Origin: an uncultured Pirellulaceae bacterium
GTDB taxonomy: Bacteria; Planctomycetota; Planctomycetia; Pirellulales; Pirellulaceae
NCBI GenBank assembly: GCA_938084685.1
Contig: CALKGE010000004.1
Coordinates: forward strand, 1 to 64,000
DNA length: 64,000 bases
Direction of reading: 5' to 3'
The notes under the pieces were generated by a model that was not told the origin of the DNA, did no database searches, and was given only the letters and a program-made list of their open reading frames with translations. The position numbers were made by a program, and so were the translations under genes. Positions 29,452 to 39,885 of the stretch are shown piece after piece (within the stretch, counting starts at the first letter, position 1; the number at the start of each line of letters is the position of its first letter).

Positions 29452-32148
29452 TTACCGACGCCTCGTAGGCGTTACAGATTTGTTTTCGTTGATATTACGT
29501 AGAACGAGTACGATCACACCCACCAGAATTGCTGGTAGAGGTGGCAACCAGATCGCTCGACGACGGTGTTTGGCTTCGATAGCAGCCACCTCACGGTTCG
29601 TCTGCATGTCGATCTGCCGAATCGTATCATTCTTTTCCTGCTCGATCTGAGCCTGTGCCAGCGAGAATTTCTGCTGCTCGTCCTGCTGGGCTTGTCGCAG
29701 CAACTGCTGTTTGGCGATTGAGTCGAGCGAATCATCGTTTTCGATCTCCTGCACACGGGCCGACAAACGATCCTCCGCCTTCTCAAGTTCTTTCTCAGCC
29801 TTTTCGTCCGCATCGGAGCGTTGGTCAGCTGATTGCTCCAGAAAGGCATTCTTCTCTTCTTCCACGACCACCAGGCTACGATGAGTAGGACGTCGTGATC
29901 GTAAGGCAATGAATTCATCTACGCCAGCCAAAGAATCGACAGCATTGAGTACGAAAGTAACGTTATCGAATTGGAAGCTCAGGTTTCCGAAGGTCCGCTC
30001 CTGGAAGAAGAAGTCAGAGATCATATCCATATCACTGACAAAAATCGCATTGGCCTTTGAGTCACCTTCGCGAACTATTTTGGCGGCAATGACATGATTC
30101 TCGGTATCAACCCGACGATTGGGGTCACGGTCAGGCCGGGCTGCCTGACCACCACCCATCATCATTGCCATACTGGGCGTATCATCTACAAACTCTTCCC
30201 ATTCCAAAAGGCCCGATCCCGGACCGGTACTCACCAACGCTGTTACGTCACCGTCGGTCACAGCTGGATCGGCTTCAATCGATCCGGCATAGATTGCTAC
30301 AAGTTCCTCCAGTCCAGCGCTGACGCCATCGACCAGATTGAAAGCGTCAGGATTACCACCCTCGGCAGTCAGGAACAGGTACTCAGCGGGCAAGGAAGCG
30401 AATTCAGGATGCGGATTGCTCATATCGAACGCTACGCGGTCATGCTTCCAGAGGATACCGAGTGCTTTTAACAAACGCGTTGCCCGTCCGCCATCCGCTT
30501 TCGGTTGCGGAGGTGCACCACCACCCATCATTCCCATTTGACCTCCCGGAGCGGGCTTGGCCTGCCGAGGGGCGCCGGTCACACCAAACTGGCTTCCCAT
30601 GGCAAGTGGAAATGGGTCGTCAAACACCAACGTTGGATGCCCTGCAGAAACATAGGAAACCAGGTTGTCCATTTGAGGATCTGTCAGCGAGGAGGGCATG
30701 ACAGCCAGTAACACGTTGAATTCCTCGGAATTAATCGGAAGATCGGGCGAGACAGTGACTACCTTGTATTGCTTTCTCAGCTCTGTCACAATCTGCCATT
30801 CGTTGTTACCGCTGATAACGTTGGCGTCGGTCGCGAGGACTCCGACCGTCAGCCGTTCTTTCTGGGCCACGGTCTGGACAGACCGAGTCAGTTCGTATTC
30901 AACAGGAATCCCTTTTCCAAAAAAGGGAACAACCACTTTGTCATAACTGCTGATCACCACCGCTCCCAGAAAGACTTCTGCTTCCTGGCGACGACCATCC
31001 ACTTCGGTCATTAACTGAACGGGTGTGATACCAAAGTGTCGAGCCTCATTCGCCTGCTCACTAAAAGGTTCCACATCGACGATTCGAACGTTCAGATTAG
31101 CTCCACCCAGTTCTTCGAACTGACGAAGCAGGCCCACCAGACGCTTGCGTGTTTCTACATATTCCCGAGGTACTTCCGGGCTGATGTATGCCTGAATTTC
31201 AATCGGCCGTTCCGGTTCGACCGAGTCAAGCATGAGTTGGCTCGTCGATGAAAGACTGAACAGCCCTTCCGATGTCAAATCGACACGGACAGCACCCGCG
31301 CCGGCCCAGATGGTAACACAGGTAACCGCCACCGCCAGCGAAATGGTACGAATACCAAACTGAGCACCCGTTTCCAGTTGTTTACCAGTGGCCCAAAGTC
31401 GTTTCGACATGACGACCAGGTTCAGATACAGGAATACCACTGCCAAACTGACGAAGTAGAGTACTCCGTCCAGCGGCACGATTCCCATGCCAAAGTCCTG
31501 GAATTTCCGCGACAGACTCAGTGACTCCACGACTTCGCGTGCCCCTAAAAATGCAGCTGCATAATCCAGAAAAACGGGAATACCACAAATGGCGATTCCC
31601 AGGACAAAGGCAACGGTCATGCTGGTGGTCAGCATGGAAGCCAGCATCCCGCCGGCCAATAAAGCTGAGCCGGCCAGCCAGTAGCCAAAGTAAGTTGAAA
31701 CCAGGAGCCCCCAGTCTGGTTCGCCAAGATCCGTCAGGATATAGACATGGGTTGTGGAAAAAATCAAAGAAAGTGAATAGACCGCGACAACACTCAGGTA
31801 TTTACCTAACAGGATCTCCAGGTTTGTCGCCGGTAACGTGTAAAGCAATTCATCGGTGCCACTTCTACGCTCTTCTGCCCACACACCCATCGTTAATGCT
31901 GGAACAAAGAAGAGCAACAGTAGCGGAAACCATTCGCTCAACTGATCCAGTCCCGGTTCGTTCGCCGTGAAGAACTCAGCATCAAATGCCAACGCACCTC
32001 CCGCGACAACAAAGACAACAATAAACAGGTAACCGAGTGCTCCAGAAAAATAGCTGGAGAGGTTACGTAACATAATCGGCCAGATAACTCTGCATCGAAT
32101 CTTCATAGTCTTCCCTCTCCTAACTTCCTGCCGCCGTGGGTGACGCAT
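29452..32148 (-). CDS. ABC-2 permease fused to GldG-like domain
   Basis: N-terminal permease segment (VWAEERRSGTDELLYTLPATNLEILLGKYL), C-terminal VLNAVDSLAGVDEFIALRSRRPTHRSL. Likely start at the internal Met near 32106 (MKIRCRVIWPIML). Confidence 0.8.
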   Translation of the reverse strand: MRHPRRQEVRRGKTMKIRCRVIWPIMLRNLSSYFSGALGYLFIVVFVVAGGALAFDAEFFTANEPGLDQLSEWFPLLLLFFVPALTMGVWAEERRSGTDELLYTLPATNLEILLGKYLSVVAVYSLSLIFSTTHVYILTDLGEPDWGLLVSTYFGYWLAGSALLAGGMLASMLTTSMTVAFVLGIAICGIPVFLDYAAAFLGAREVVESLSLSRKFQDFGMGIVPLDGVLYFVSLAVVFLYLNLVVMSKRLWATGKQLETGAQFGIRTISLAVAVTCVTIWAGAGAVRVDLTSEGLFSLSSTSQLMLDSVEPERPIEIQAYISPEVPREYVETRKRLVGLLRQFEELGGANLNVRIVDVEPFSEQANEARHFGITPVQLMTEVDGRRQEAEVFLGAVVISSYDKVVVPFFGKGIPVEYELTRSVQTVAQKERLTVGVLATDANVISGNNEWQIVTELRKQYKVVTVSPDLPINSEEFNVLLAVMPSSLTDPQMDNLVSYVSAGHPTLVFDDPFPLAMGSQFGVTGAPRQAKPAPGGQMGMMGGGAPPQPKADGGRATRLLKALGILWKHDRVAFDMSNPHPEFASLPAEYLFLTAEGGNPDAFNLVDGVSAGLEELVAIYAGSIEADPAVTDGDVTALVSTGPGSGLLEWEEFVDDTPSMAMMMGGGQAARPDRDPNRRVDTENHVIAAKIVREGDSKANAIFVSDMDMISDFFFQERTFGNLSFQFDNVTFVLNAVDSLAGVDEFIALRSRRPTHRSLVVVEEEKNAFLEQSADQRSDADEKAEKELEKAEDRLSARVQEIENDDSLDSIAKQQLLRQAQQDEQQKFSLAQAQIEQEKNDTIRQIDMQTNREVAAIEAKHRRRAIWLPPLPAILVGVIVLVLRNINENKSVTPTRRR

Positions 32149-32911
32149 CCGCGGTCAGTTCACGGAATCGCGATTCCATTTCATCGCTGTCTGTGCCAAG
32201 TTCTTCAGTAGGCCCATCAAAGACAATCATGCCGTTATTGATCAACAGAATTCGATCACACACCGCATGTACTTCCTGCAGAATATGAGTCGACAGCAGG
32301 ACTGTTTTCGTTTCCCCCAGTGTGGTGATCAGTTCCCGAACTCCCTGCACCTGATTGGGATCCAGCCCACTGGTCGGTTCATCCAGAATCAACACGTCGG
32401 GGTCATGCAATAACGCCTGGGCCATTCCGACACGCTGCCGGTAACCGCGCGATAGTTTTCCGATCTGCTTTTCCCAGACTTCTCCCAGCATGCACTTGTC
32501 CATGACGTAATCCAGGCGTTCGGCGAGCGTTTCGGTCGCAAGCAATCTCGCCTTGCCGACATAGTTCAGGAAGGAACGGGGAGTCATTTCCGAATAGAGC
32601 GGACCGTTTTCAGGCAGATAGCCCAACACTTCGGCCGCCTCTAATCGCTGAGTCGCCACGTCAAACCCACCGATCGAGGCGCGGCCCTCACTGGGAGCCA
32701 AATAGCCGGTGAGCATCTTCATCGTCGTAGATTTACCGGCACCGTTAGGCCCCAGAAAAGCACAGACCTGCCCGCGAGGTACGCTGAAGGAAACGTCACG
32801 TGTTGCTGCAAATTCACCATAGAATTTGCTCAGCCCCTCCGCTTCAATCATGGTCGAAGCCGCAGCCGGATGCTGCTTTGAAACAGACTCGTTTTCCGCC
32901 ATATCAAACAC
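32120..32911 (-). CDS. ABC transporter ATP-binding protein (GldA-like)
   Basis: Walker A FLGPNGAGKSTTMKML; signature LSRGYRQRVGMAQALLHDPDVLILDEPTSGLDP. Confidence 0.93.
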   Translation of the reverse strand: MFDMAENESVSKQHPAAASTMIEAEGLSKFYGEFAATRDVSFSVPRGQVCAFLGPNGAGKSTTMKMLTGYLAPSEGRASIGGFDVATQRLEAAEVLGYLPENGPLYSEMTPRSFLNYVGKARLLATETLAERLDYVMDKCMLGEVWEKQIGKLSRGYRQRVGMAQALLHDPDVLILDEPTSGLDPNQVQGVRELITTLGETKTVLLSTHILQEVHAVCDRILLINNGMIVFDGPTEELGTDSDEMESRFRELTADASPTAAGS

Positions 32912-32985
32912 CTGTTAGCGTTTTATCAAATCAGTAAATGGAAGGTAAAAACTTGATTCTAGCCACGCAATTTTCACCTGTAAAG

Positions 32986-34422
32986 TTATCGCAGTTTGCC
33001 CCAGATCTTTTCCAGAACCGAAAACGTGAATGGATCATAGATTTCCAGTTCCGCCGCGACAAACGGATAAAAGTCGTTCCGATAGAAGTAGGCCTCGGTG
33101 GCCTCGGCAAAGAACTCCTTTTCGTTGGTCGTCCCATAGTGCTTCACGGTCTGGCCCGTGTAGAGCAGGACCTCCTGATATTTGTCGGCAGCCATCGCAC
33201 GATCATACGCCTGTTTCACTTCGGCGTGATCAAATCCCAGGATCTGGTCATGATAACTGTGAGCCAGTTCGTGCAGAATCACTGCTGGATGCTTCAGGAT
33301 TTGCTGTCTTGAGAGGAGGGAGGCCGCACGCGGCAAATGGACTTTATTCAGCAGACGCGGATCATGGCCGTTGTCCTTCAGCCAACGGGCGCCGGGATGG
33401 TACTGCATAGCCCCAAGAGTCGGATGGTGACGTTCCAACCAGATTTCCAACGTCTGCAATGTCTTCAGTTGCTTCTCTGGAACAAAGATCTTGATTCGTT
33501 GCAGATGATTTGCCAGCATCTTCATGGCGTCACGACCAAGCTCGGCATGCTCTCCGTCCAGCAACGAAGGATCAACAAATACCGTCCAACCTTCGATATC
33601 TTTTTCGACAGGATCGAACCGGACTCCAGGAGCTCGACGTTTCTGACTGTAGATCCATTGCCAAAGCGGAGCATGCGTAAACGCGTCTTTCCAGCTGTCA
33701 TGCCCTCTGCCCTCGATTTCAGAATACCGAGGACTCCCTCCGGAGCGCTTGAGTGCCTCGATCATCGACCGCGAACGTTCCACCGTAATCACTCCGTCTT
33801 TATCACCATGCCACGCCCAAATGGGAAGATGCGCGAGCGACGAAGCCAGTGAATTATCTGCTCCTCCGCAGATCGGAACAGCCGCTGCAAAAAAGTTCGG
33901 CCGACGCTCAATGGCATCCCATGTCCCATAACCGCCCATCGATAACCCCATCACATAAATCCGATCCGGATCAACCTGATTGCCCGAATCCGCAATAAAC
34001 CCATCCAGGGCTTCAAACATCAGCTTCATCGATCGACTGATCTCGGGCATCTTGTGCGACTTGCTGGCCCAGTTCACGTCGACCCAGAGTTCATCTTTGG
34101 GGACCTGGCCTGCAATGACATAGGAACCATACTTGCCAAAAACATCAGCCTCTTCCAAGGCTTGAATGGCGCCAGCATCGGTCAACTCGCCACGATTATC
34201 GTCTCCTCGACCTCCAGCACCATGCAGAAAGAGAAGTAACGGATATTTCTCGCCGGCTTTGACTTCAGCCGGAGCACGATGGCGATAGTTCAGCGTTTCA
34301 CCAGATTCACTCTTCCAGACCGCAGCCGCATACTTTTCCACCAGATCTTGAGCATCTGTCCGGGCAGGCAGCAGGAGTAAGGTAAGCACTAATAAGAGTC
34401 GAATTCCTGTCGAACGATTCAC
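32986..34422 (-). CDS. Prolyl-oligopeptidase/dienelactone-hydrolase-like esterase fused to a C-terminal zincin-like domain
   Basis: YVMGLSMGGYGTWDAIERRP nucleophile elbow; C-terminal VILHELAHSYHDQ (HExxH) and EFFAEATEAYF. Confidence 0.75.
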   Translation of the reverse strand: MNRSTGIRLLLVLTLLLLPARTDAQDLVEKYAAAVWKSESGETLNYRHRAPAEVKAGEKYPLLLFLHGAGGRGDDNRGELTDAGAIQALEEADVFGKYGSYVIAGQVPKDELWVDVNWASKSHKMPEISRSMKLMFEALDGFIADSGNQVDPDRIYVMGLSMGGYGTWDAIERRPNFFAAAVPICGGADNSLASSLAHLPIWAWHGDKDGVITVERSRSMIEALKRSGGSPRYSEIEGRGHDSWKDAFTHAPLWQWIYSQKRRAPGVRFDPVEKDIEGWTVFVDPSLLDGEHAELGRDAMKMLANHLQRIKIFVPEKQLKTLQTLEIWLERHHPTLGAMQYHPGARWLKDNGHDPRLLNKVHLPRAASLLSRQQILKHPAVILHELAHSYHDQILGFDHAEVKQAYDRAMAADKYQEVLLYTGQTVKHYGTTNEKEFFAEATEAYFYRNDFYPFVAAELEIYDPFTFSVLEKIWGKLR

Positions 34423-34624
34423 TGATGTAACCTTCTTTATTGTTGAAACATAGGAGTAGACCTACAGTGAATGTACCGTGAGTGGCGGGACATTGCGAGT
34501 GGTCCACGAAAGCCAGGGCCTCCAGTTCACGTTCCCAAATGTGGGGGTTGGTACTATAATAACAGCCAGAAAGACGGAACTTTCACCCAATCCCTCCTTG
34601 AACTGCCCACCTTCTATTTTTGAC

Positions 34625-37600
34625 ATGACCGCCATGCTTCGCACGAATTCTCTATATCTGGCTCTTTCCGTAGCCTGTTTTCTAATTTCCAGCTCTGCAG
34701 TTGGCGATCAGAATCCGCAACAGGTGTTTGAAAAAGAGATCAAACCGATTCTGCGTACTTATTGCTATGACTGCCATAACGCAGACGTTCAGGAAGGAAA
34801 AGTTCGACTCGACAATCTCAACCCGGACCTGGTGAGTGGCCCCGACGCACAACGCTGGCATCATGCCCTGGATATGATCAATCAGGGAGACATGCCTCCC
34901 AAAGATGCGGAAATCCCGGACGACGCCACTCTGGAAAAACTGACCGACTGGATTCAGGTGGAACTGGTTAAATCAATCAAGGCTCACCGGAACACGAACC
35001 GAGTGGTCATGCGACGGATGACTCGGGATCAATATACGAACTCATTGCAGGATCTGCTTGGCGTCGACGTCAATTTTGGAAATGCCCTTCCTGAAGACGC
35101 TAAATCAAAGTCTGGCTTTACCAACAACGGCAATGTGCAACAAATCAGCTCCTTGCACCTGGACTACTATCAGAAGGTAGCTCGCGAAGCACTCGACCAG
35201 GCTATTTTCACCACCAAACCACACATCACCCGCTATCGTCTGCAGGTCGGGTTGGATATCGGGAAGTCGCTTCCGAACGAGAAGAAGTCAGGCCAGTTTG
35301 GTGGCTTTGTCTCTCAACCAGTCAGCAATGCCCACATCATCCCCGATGTCCTCGACCAGCAGGGCAATCCAATCTTTATTGACCCCGCCTCACGCCCTGC
35401 CCCATACAACAACGTTTTGCACAACCTGGGAATAGGAATGCGGGGTTCCGACCGGACACGTTACGAAGTTGTCACCGCAGGGATGCACCTCGATTCCGGA
35501 TTTCAGCATGTTGAGAAGGCCCCTGGTTCCTGGCACGCTCCCTCCCCCAATCTCAAACTGCTCATTCGCCGGGACTTCCCGGTTCAGGGCAACTTTGCCT
35601 TCCGCGTCACAGCGGCCCGCACCACTGGTCGAGCAGCTCAGTTCCCCAAAACCTATGGCAACAAGGATCTGATCACCAAAGTGACGGACTCGACCACCGA
35701 AAAACAGACCGGTGCATTCTCGTTGAAAGGTGAGGATGCTCATCGATTGGAACGAGCTCTCCTGGCTGACGGAGTACTGGTCAACAAGGAGGGTGAAAAA
35801 CCGGGCAACAATCGTACCGCCCGCTTCAGGTTCACTCCCCCCAAAGCAGACCTCTACCATGTCGAAATCATTCGTAGTGCTTTGAAGGAGAATGTGGAAA
35901 CAGAACTGTACATCGAATTTGGAAATCGCAACAACCGGCTGAATCAGAAGTTCAAGCTGGAACGGGAACCGCGGGATGCCACGCGGATGTGTACTCCACT
36001 GGGTATTGTCAGTTTAGAGGAAGGCGAAAACGAGTGCTATTTCCGCTGGAATGGTCTGGTCAGTATAGAGGAAATCGTATTTACCCCACTGGCCGCCGAT
36101 CACAAAATTCGCCAGCAACAGGCCGAACAGATCGCCCGTCTTGAAGCCGCAGCGGTCGCCAATGACAAACGACAGGCTGTCCTGCAGGTATCGCTCGGAA
36201 ACCGTACCGATGACGGTCAGGATTCGAAGACGTTTGATCGTATCGAGAAGATCAAGACGCCGGTTGGGCAATTCAAACAGTATCAGTTTGTCGGACGATT
36301 GGAAAACCTCCCGCTACCCCAACTCGATCTCAACGAGATGACCTCGCTCTCCAACATCATGGTACTTTCGGTATGGAACGGTGATTTCATCAAGGATAAA
36401 TCAGAGACAGGGTCGTCGATCATCGTCAAGGAAGTCGAATTTGAAGCTCCCTACTTCGAAACCTGGCCACCCCAAAGTCACACGCAGATTTTATTTGAAT
36501 CGCCCAATAAGGAGAATGCTGAAGTTTACGCCAGAGAAGTCCTGACTGCGTTCATCAGCCGGGCCTTCCGTCGCCCTGCGACCAAAGACGAAGTCAACCT
36601 GTACTACGACTTCTGGAGTACGGTACGAGCTGATTATTCAACCTTTGAAGATGGGATCCAGGAGACGCTGGTAGCTGTTCTTTGCTCACCGAACTTTATC
36701 TATTTGGCCGAGGGTAACCCCCAGCGGAAATCGAAGATAGAGCGCGAGTATGAACTGGCGTCCCGACTCTCTTATTTCCTCTGGAATGGACCACCGGACC
36801 ATGAACTTTACGATCTGGCGGCCAAAGGGCAATTGCAGAAGCAATTGGGGGCTCAGGTAACTCGCATGGTTCAGGATCAGCGAGCCTGGAATTTCGTAAC
36901 CTCCTTTTCCAACCAGTGGCTCAAGCTCTACCGGCACAACGAACAGGCTGTGGATATCGGCAAATACCCCCAGTTCACGCGGTACATCAAATCGGACATG
37001 GAATTGGAAACGTACCATTTCATGAACCATCTGCTCCGTGAAGACCTCAGCATCTTCAACATGATTGACAGTGACTTTGTGGTTATCAATCAGAACCTGG
37101 CTGAATTCTATGGAATCCCGGAGGTGGAAGGGACTGACTTCCGGGTAGTCTCAGTGACACCGGAGATGAATCGAGGTGGACTGATGACACAGGGATCCTT
37201 CCTGAGTGGCCATTCTGATGGCAACGAGGCTCATCCGATTAAACGAGCGGTCTGGATGATGGAGCGGATACTCGGAGATTCACCTCCTCCGCCGCCTCCC
37301 AATGTCCCCGATCTCGACCCGAAGGATCCGAACACGAACAAGCTTCCGATTGCCGAACAACTGGCACTGCACCGTGAGAGTGTCTCCTGTAAGAACTGTC
37401 ACAAAAAACTGGATCCGTATGGCCTGGTGTTCGAAGACTACAATGGAGCGGGACTGCTGGCGACCAGGTCGGGAACCAACCCCAATACAGTGGTCCAACT
37501 CCCTTCCGGAACAGAAGTGACTGGTGTTGCTGGCATGAAGCAATACGTTTTAGAATCCGGACGTGAAAAATTTGCCACATCACTGGTGGAACACCTGATG

Positions 37601-37741
37601 ACATTTGCACTCGGACGCGACATGTCCTATGTCGACGAAGAGGAAATCCATGAGATTGTTACCAAATCGCTTGCCCGCGGTGGTACTTTTCAGACCACAC
37701 TGCAAGAAATCGTGACAAGTCCCATGTTCCTGCGAAACTAG
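34625..37741 (+). CDS. DUF1592/DUF1588-type protein with N-terminal cytochrome-like domain
   Basis: YCYDCHNADVQEGKVRLDNL; MTRDQYTNSLQDLLGVDVNFGNALPEDAKSKSGFTNNG; CKNCHKKLDPYGLVFEDYN. ORF opens at 34478; ATG 34625 likely. Confidence 0.86.
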   Translation: MTAMLRTNSLYLALSVACFLISSSAVGDQNPQQVFEKEIKPILRTYCYDCHNADVQEGKVRLDNLNPDLVSGPDAQRWHHALDMINQGDMPPKDAEIPDDATLEKLTDWIQVELVKSIKAHRNTNRVVMRRMTRDQYTNSLQDLLGVDVNFGNALPEDAKSKSGFTNNGNVQQISSLHLDYYQKVAREALDQAIFTTKPHITRYRLQVGLDIGKSLPNEKKSGQFGGFVSQPVSNAHIIPDVLDQQGNPIFIDPASRPAPYNNVLHNLGIGMRGSDRTRYEVVTAGMHLDSGFQHVEKAPGSWHAPSPNLKLLIRRDFPVQGNFAFRVTAARTTGRAAQFPKTYGNKDLITKVTDSTTEKQTGAFSLKGEDAHRLERALLADGVLVNKEGEKPGNNRTARFRFTPPKADLYHVEIIRSALKENVETELYIEFGNRNNRLNQKFKLEREPRDATRMCTPLGIVSLEEGENECYFRWNGLVSIEEIVFTPLAADHKIRQQQAEQIARLEAAAVANDKRQAVLQVSLGNRTDDGQDSKTFDRIEKIKTPVGQFKQYQFVGRLENLPLPQLDLNEMTSLSNIMVLSVWNGDFIKDKSETGSSIIVKEVEFEAPYFETWPPQSHTQILFESPNKENAEVYAREVLTAFISRAFRRPATKDEVNLYYDFWSTVRADYSTFEDGIQETLVAVLCSPNFIYLAEGNPQRKSKIEREYELASRLSYFLWNGPPDHELYDLAAKGQLQKQLGAQVTRMVQDQRAWNFVTSFSNQWLKLYRHNEQAVDIGKYPQFTRYIKSDMELETYHFMNHLLREDLSIFNMIDSDFVVINQNLAEFYGIPEVEGTDFRVVSVTPEMNRGGLMTQGSFLSGHSDGNEAHPIKRAVWMMERILGDSPPPPPPNVPDLDPKDPNTNKLPIAEQLALHRESVSCKNCHKKLDPYGLVFEDYNGAGLLATRSGTNPNTVVQLPSGTEVTGVAGMKQYVLESGREKFATSLVEHLMTFALGRDMSYVDEEEIHEIVTKSLARGGTFQTTLQEIVTSPMFLRN

Positions 37742-37806
37742 CAGGTAAACTATATATAACAGTGCTGAGACTTCACCGTTCGGACAGAATCAAAGAAAGC
37801 ATCACT

Positions 37807-39153
37807 ATGAGTCGTAAATCCTGGCATCTGGACCGTCGTTCATTCCTTAGCGGAGTCGGTGTGAGCCTGACGTTACCTTATCTGGAAGCGATGGCTGATG
37901 CCGCCAGTCCTTCAATTACCGATATTCCCAAGCGGATGTGCTATATGTACTTCCCTAACGGATGCGGCATTCCCAACAAGGATAATACTCCGGAAGAACA
38001 CGCCAAGTGGAGCTGGTTCCCGATGGGTGAAGGTACAGACTATACCTTGACCAATACGCTCTCCTGTATGGAGCCACACCGGGACGATATGACGATCATC
38101 GGTGGTCTGAGTCACCCTCGCTCGCGTCAGCTGCTTGGTCACCTGGCCGGCGACTCCTGGCTGACCGGTGGTGATGTCGGTGCCAGCAACTATGCCAACA
38201 ATATTTCCGTGGACCAGGTAGCTGCCCAGCAGATTGGAAAGAATACGCGATACAAGTCGTTTGTCCTTTCGGCTGATGGTGGTGTCGGTTATCAATCCCG
38301 AGTTTCCACCTTGTCTTTTGATGATGCGGGCAAGCCGATTCCATCCGAGCATCGTCATCGTGAAATCTTTGAGCGATATTTTTCGCCCGATGGAGGTAAC
38401 GCGACTGCCGAGCGTCGGAAGGAGATCGCTCGGGGCAAGAAGATCGTTGATCTGATTCTGGAAGATAGTAAACGTCTGAATCGGAAATTGGGAACGCGTG
38501 ACCAGGCCAAATTGGACGAGTTCTTAACATCACTCAGCAGTGTCGAAGATCAGATCAATCGCAATGAATCCTGGTTGGATACGCCGATGAAGCCTTTCAA
38601 TTCGGATCATATCGATTTCGAAGTAGATGCCACCAAGAATCCGACCAATTACATTCGCAGTATGATCGATATCATGGTCCTGGGTTTCCAGACCGATGTC
38701 ACGCGAGTCATGACTTACATGATGGCTCGGGAAGACGGCATTGGATTTGGCGATCATTTCCCACGTCTGGCCTGTGGCATTAACACGGGACATCATGGTC
38801 TCAGTCACTCGTCGCAATGGGAAAACTGGAGTACCTACGATGCCTGGTTGGCGAGTCACTACAGCTACATGATTGATAAGCTGAAGAACATCCGTGACGA
38901 GCATGGTCGGTTGCTGGACAACACGTTGATGCTATTCGGTAGTGCCTGCAGTACGACTCACAATGCCCGTAACTACCCATTGATTCTGGCAGGTGGAAAG
39001 AACTTTGGTGTCAACCATGGTACTTACACTCGTTACGATGACACGGTTCCAATGAACAATCTGTTTGTCAGCATGCTCAATGCGGTTGATGTGAAAACAG
39101 ATCGATTCTCGGACAGCGATGGTCACCTGTCGGGCAACATCTTTAGCAGCTAA
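37807..39153 (+). CDS. DUF1552 domain-containing protein
   Basis: MSRKSWHLDRRSFLSGVGVSLTLPYLEAMADA; STTHNARNYPLILAGG. Confidence 0.86.
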   Translation: MSRKSWHLDRRSFLSGVGVSLTLPYLEAMADAASPSITDIPKRMCYMYFPNGCGIPNKDNTPEEHAKWSWFPMGEGTDYTLTNTLSCMEPHRDDMTIIGGLSHPRSRQLLGHLAGDSWLTGGDVGASNYANNISVDQVAAQQIGKNTRYKSFVLSADGGVGYQSRVSTLSFDDAGKPIPSEHRHREIFERYFSPDGGNATAERRKEIARGKKIVDLILEDSKRLNRKLGTRDQAKLDEFLTSLSSVEDQINRNESWLDTPMKPFNSDHIDFEVDATKNPTNYIRSMIDIMVLGFQTDVTRVMTYMMAREDGIGFGDHFPRLACGINTGHHGLSHSSQWENWSTYDAWLASHYSYMIDKLKNIRDEHGRLLDNTLMLFGSACSTTHNARNYPLILAGGKNFGVNHGTYTRYDDTVPMNNLFVSMLNAVDVKTDRFSDSDGHLSGNIFSS

Positions 39154-39164
39154 CTCTTTAGCAG

Positions 39165-39618
39165 CTAACAAGGCTGCAGAGGTTTGTCGGAACAATGTTC
39201 AATTGTTTGAGTGATTGGAATCCCATGTTTACCGAGTGTGTGCAACGCCAGTCTCGCACATCACATTTCGGTTTTTCTCAGTGAAGTCAGAAACGACGAT
39301 TTCGGATGCATAGATGAGATCGAAGATATCTTGGAGGATGGTGTCGTTGTCCCAAATGGAGTCGGCTCGCTTCGACTCGAATCCCACCTTGTCAGATGCG
39401 GATTTTATTGCCTTGTGAACACCGTCGCCCCCTCGAAATGGCATCATGATCGCAACGAGGTTCTTGCGTGGTTCGATTGCATCAGGCACCTCAAACACCC
39501 TCGGTGAGAACGTCCTCTTTGTTTGCTTCTTGGCGTCGCAACTATCGCTTGATGCACGACTTCCAACTATTCCGGATTTCTTGCGTACTATTTTTTCGAT
39601 GCTGTCTTCGGCGTGCCT
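39165..39618 (-). pseudogene. Remnant of a TIR-like/nucleoside 2-deoxyribosyltransferase-like nucleotide-binding protein
   Basis: RKNLVAIMMPFRGGDGVHKAIKSASDKVGFESKRADSIWDNDTILQDIFDLIYASEIVVSDFTEKNRNVMCETGVAHT; adding one CA unit restores HTLGKHGIPITQTIEHC. Confidence 0.6.
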
Positions 39619-39632
39619 TTATGTGATACGAT

Positions 39633-39663
39633 AACCCGATCTGGGTTAAACCCGTTTTGGGTT
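39633..39663. repeat. Two tandem palindromic hairpins, AACCCGATCTGGGTT and AACCCGTTTTGGGTT
   Basis: aaccc-gatct-gggtt followed one nt later by aaccc-gtttt-gggtt. Confidence 0.6.
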
Positions 39664-39885
39664 AATCCGTTCACTAAGATTGGATTGCTAGATGGACAGC
39701 AAGACCCTGGAGACTGGCCACGAAGTGATGCGAGAGAATGCTCATCGAGTTCATTGTGGTGACGAGAGCGTTAAATGTGGACCCAGCCAAGACGTTCCTG
39801 AAAATTGAAATGAACGTGCCAGCGTCACGAAATCCAAAGCGAAAGTCTCGGTAAAGTATTCACGCTACAAACGTGTTGGAGTTTC

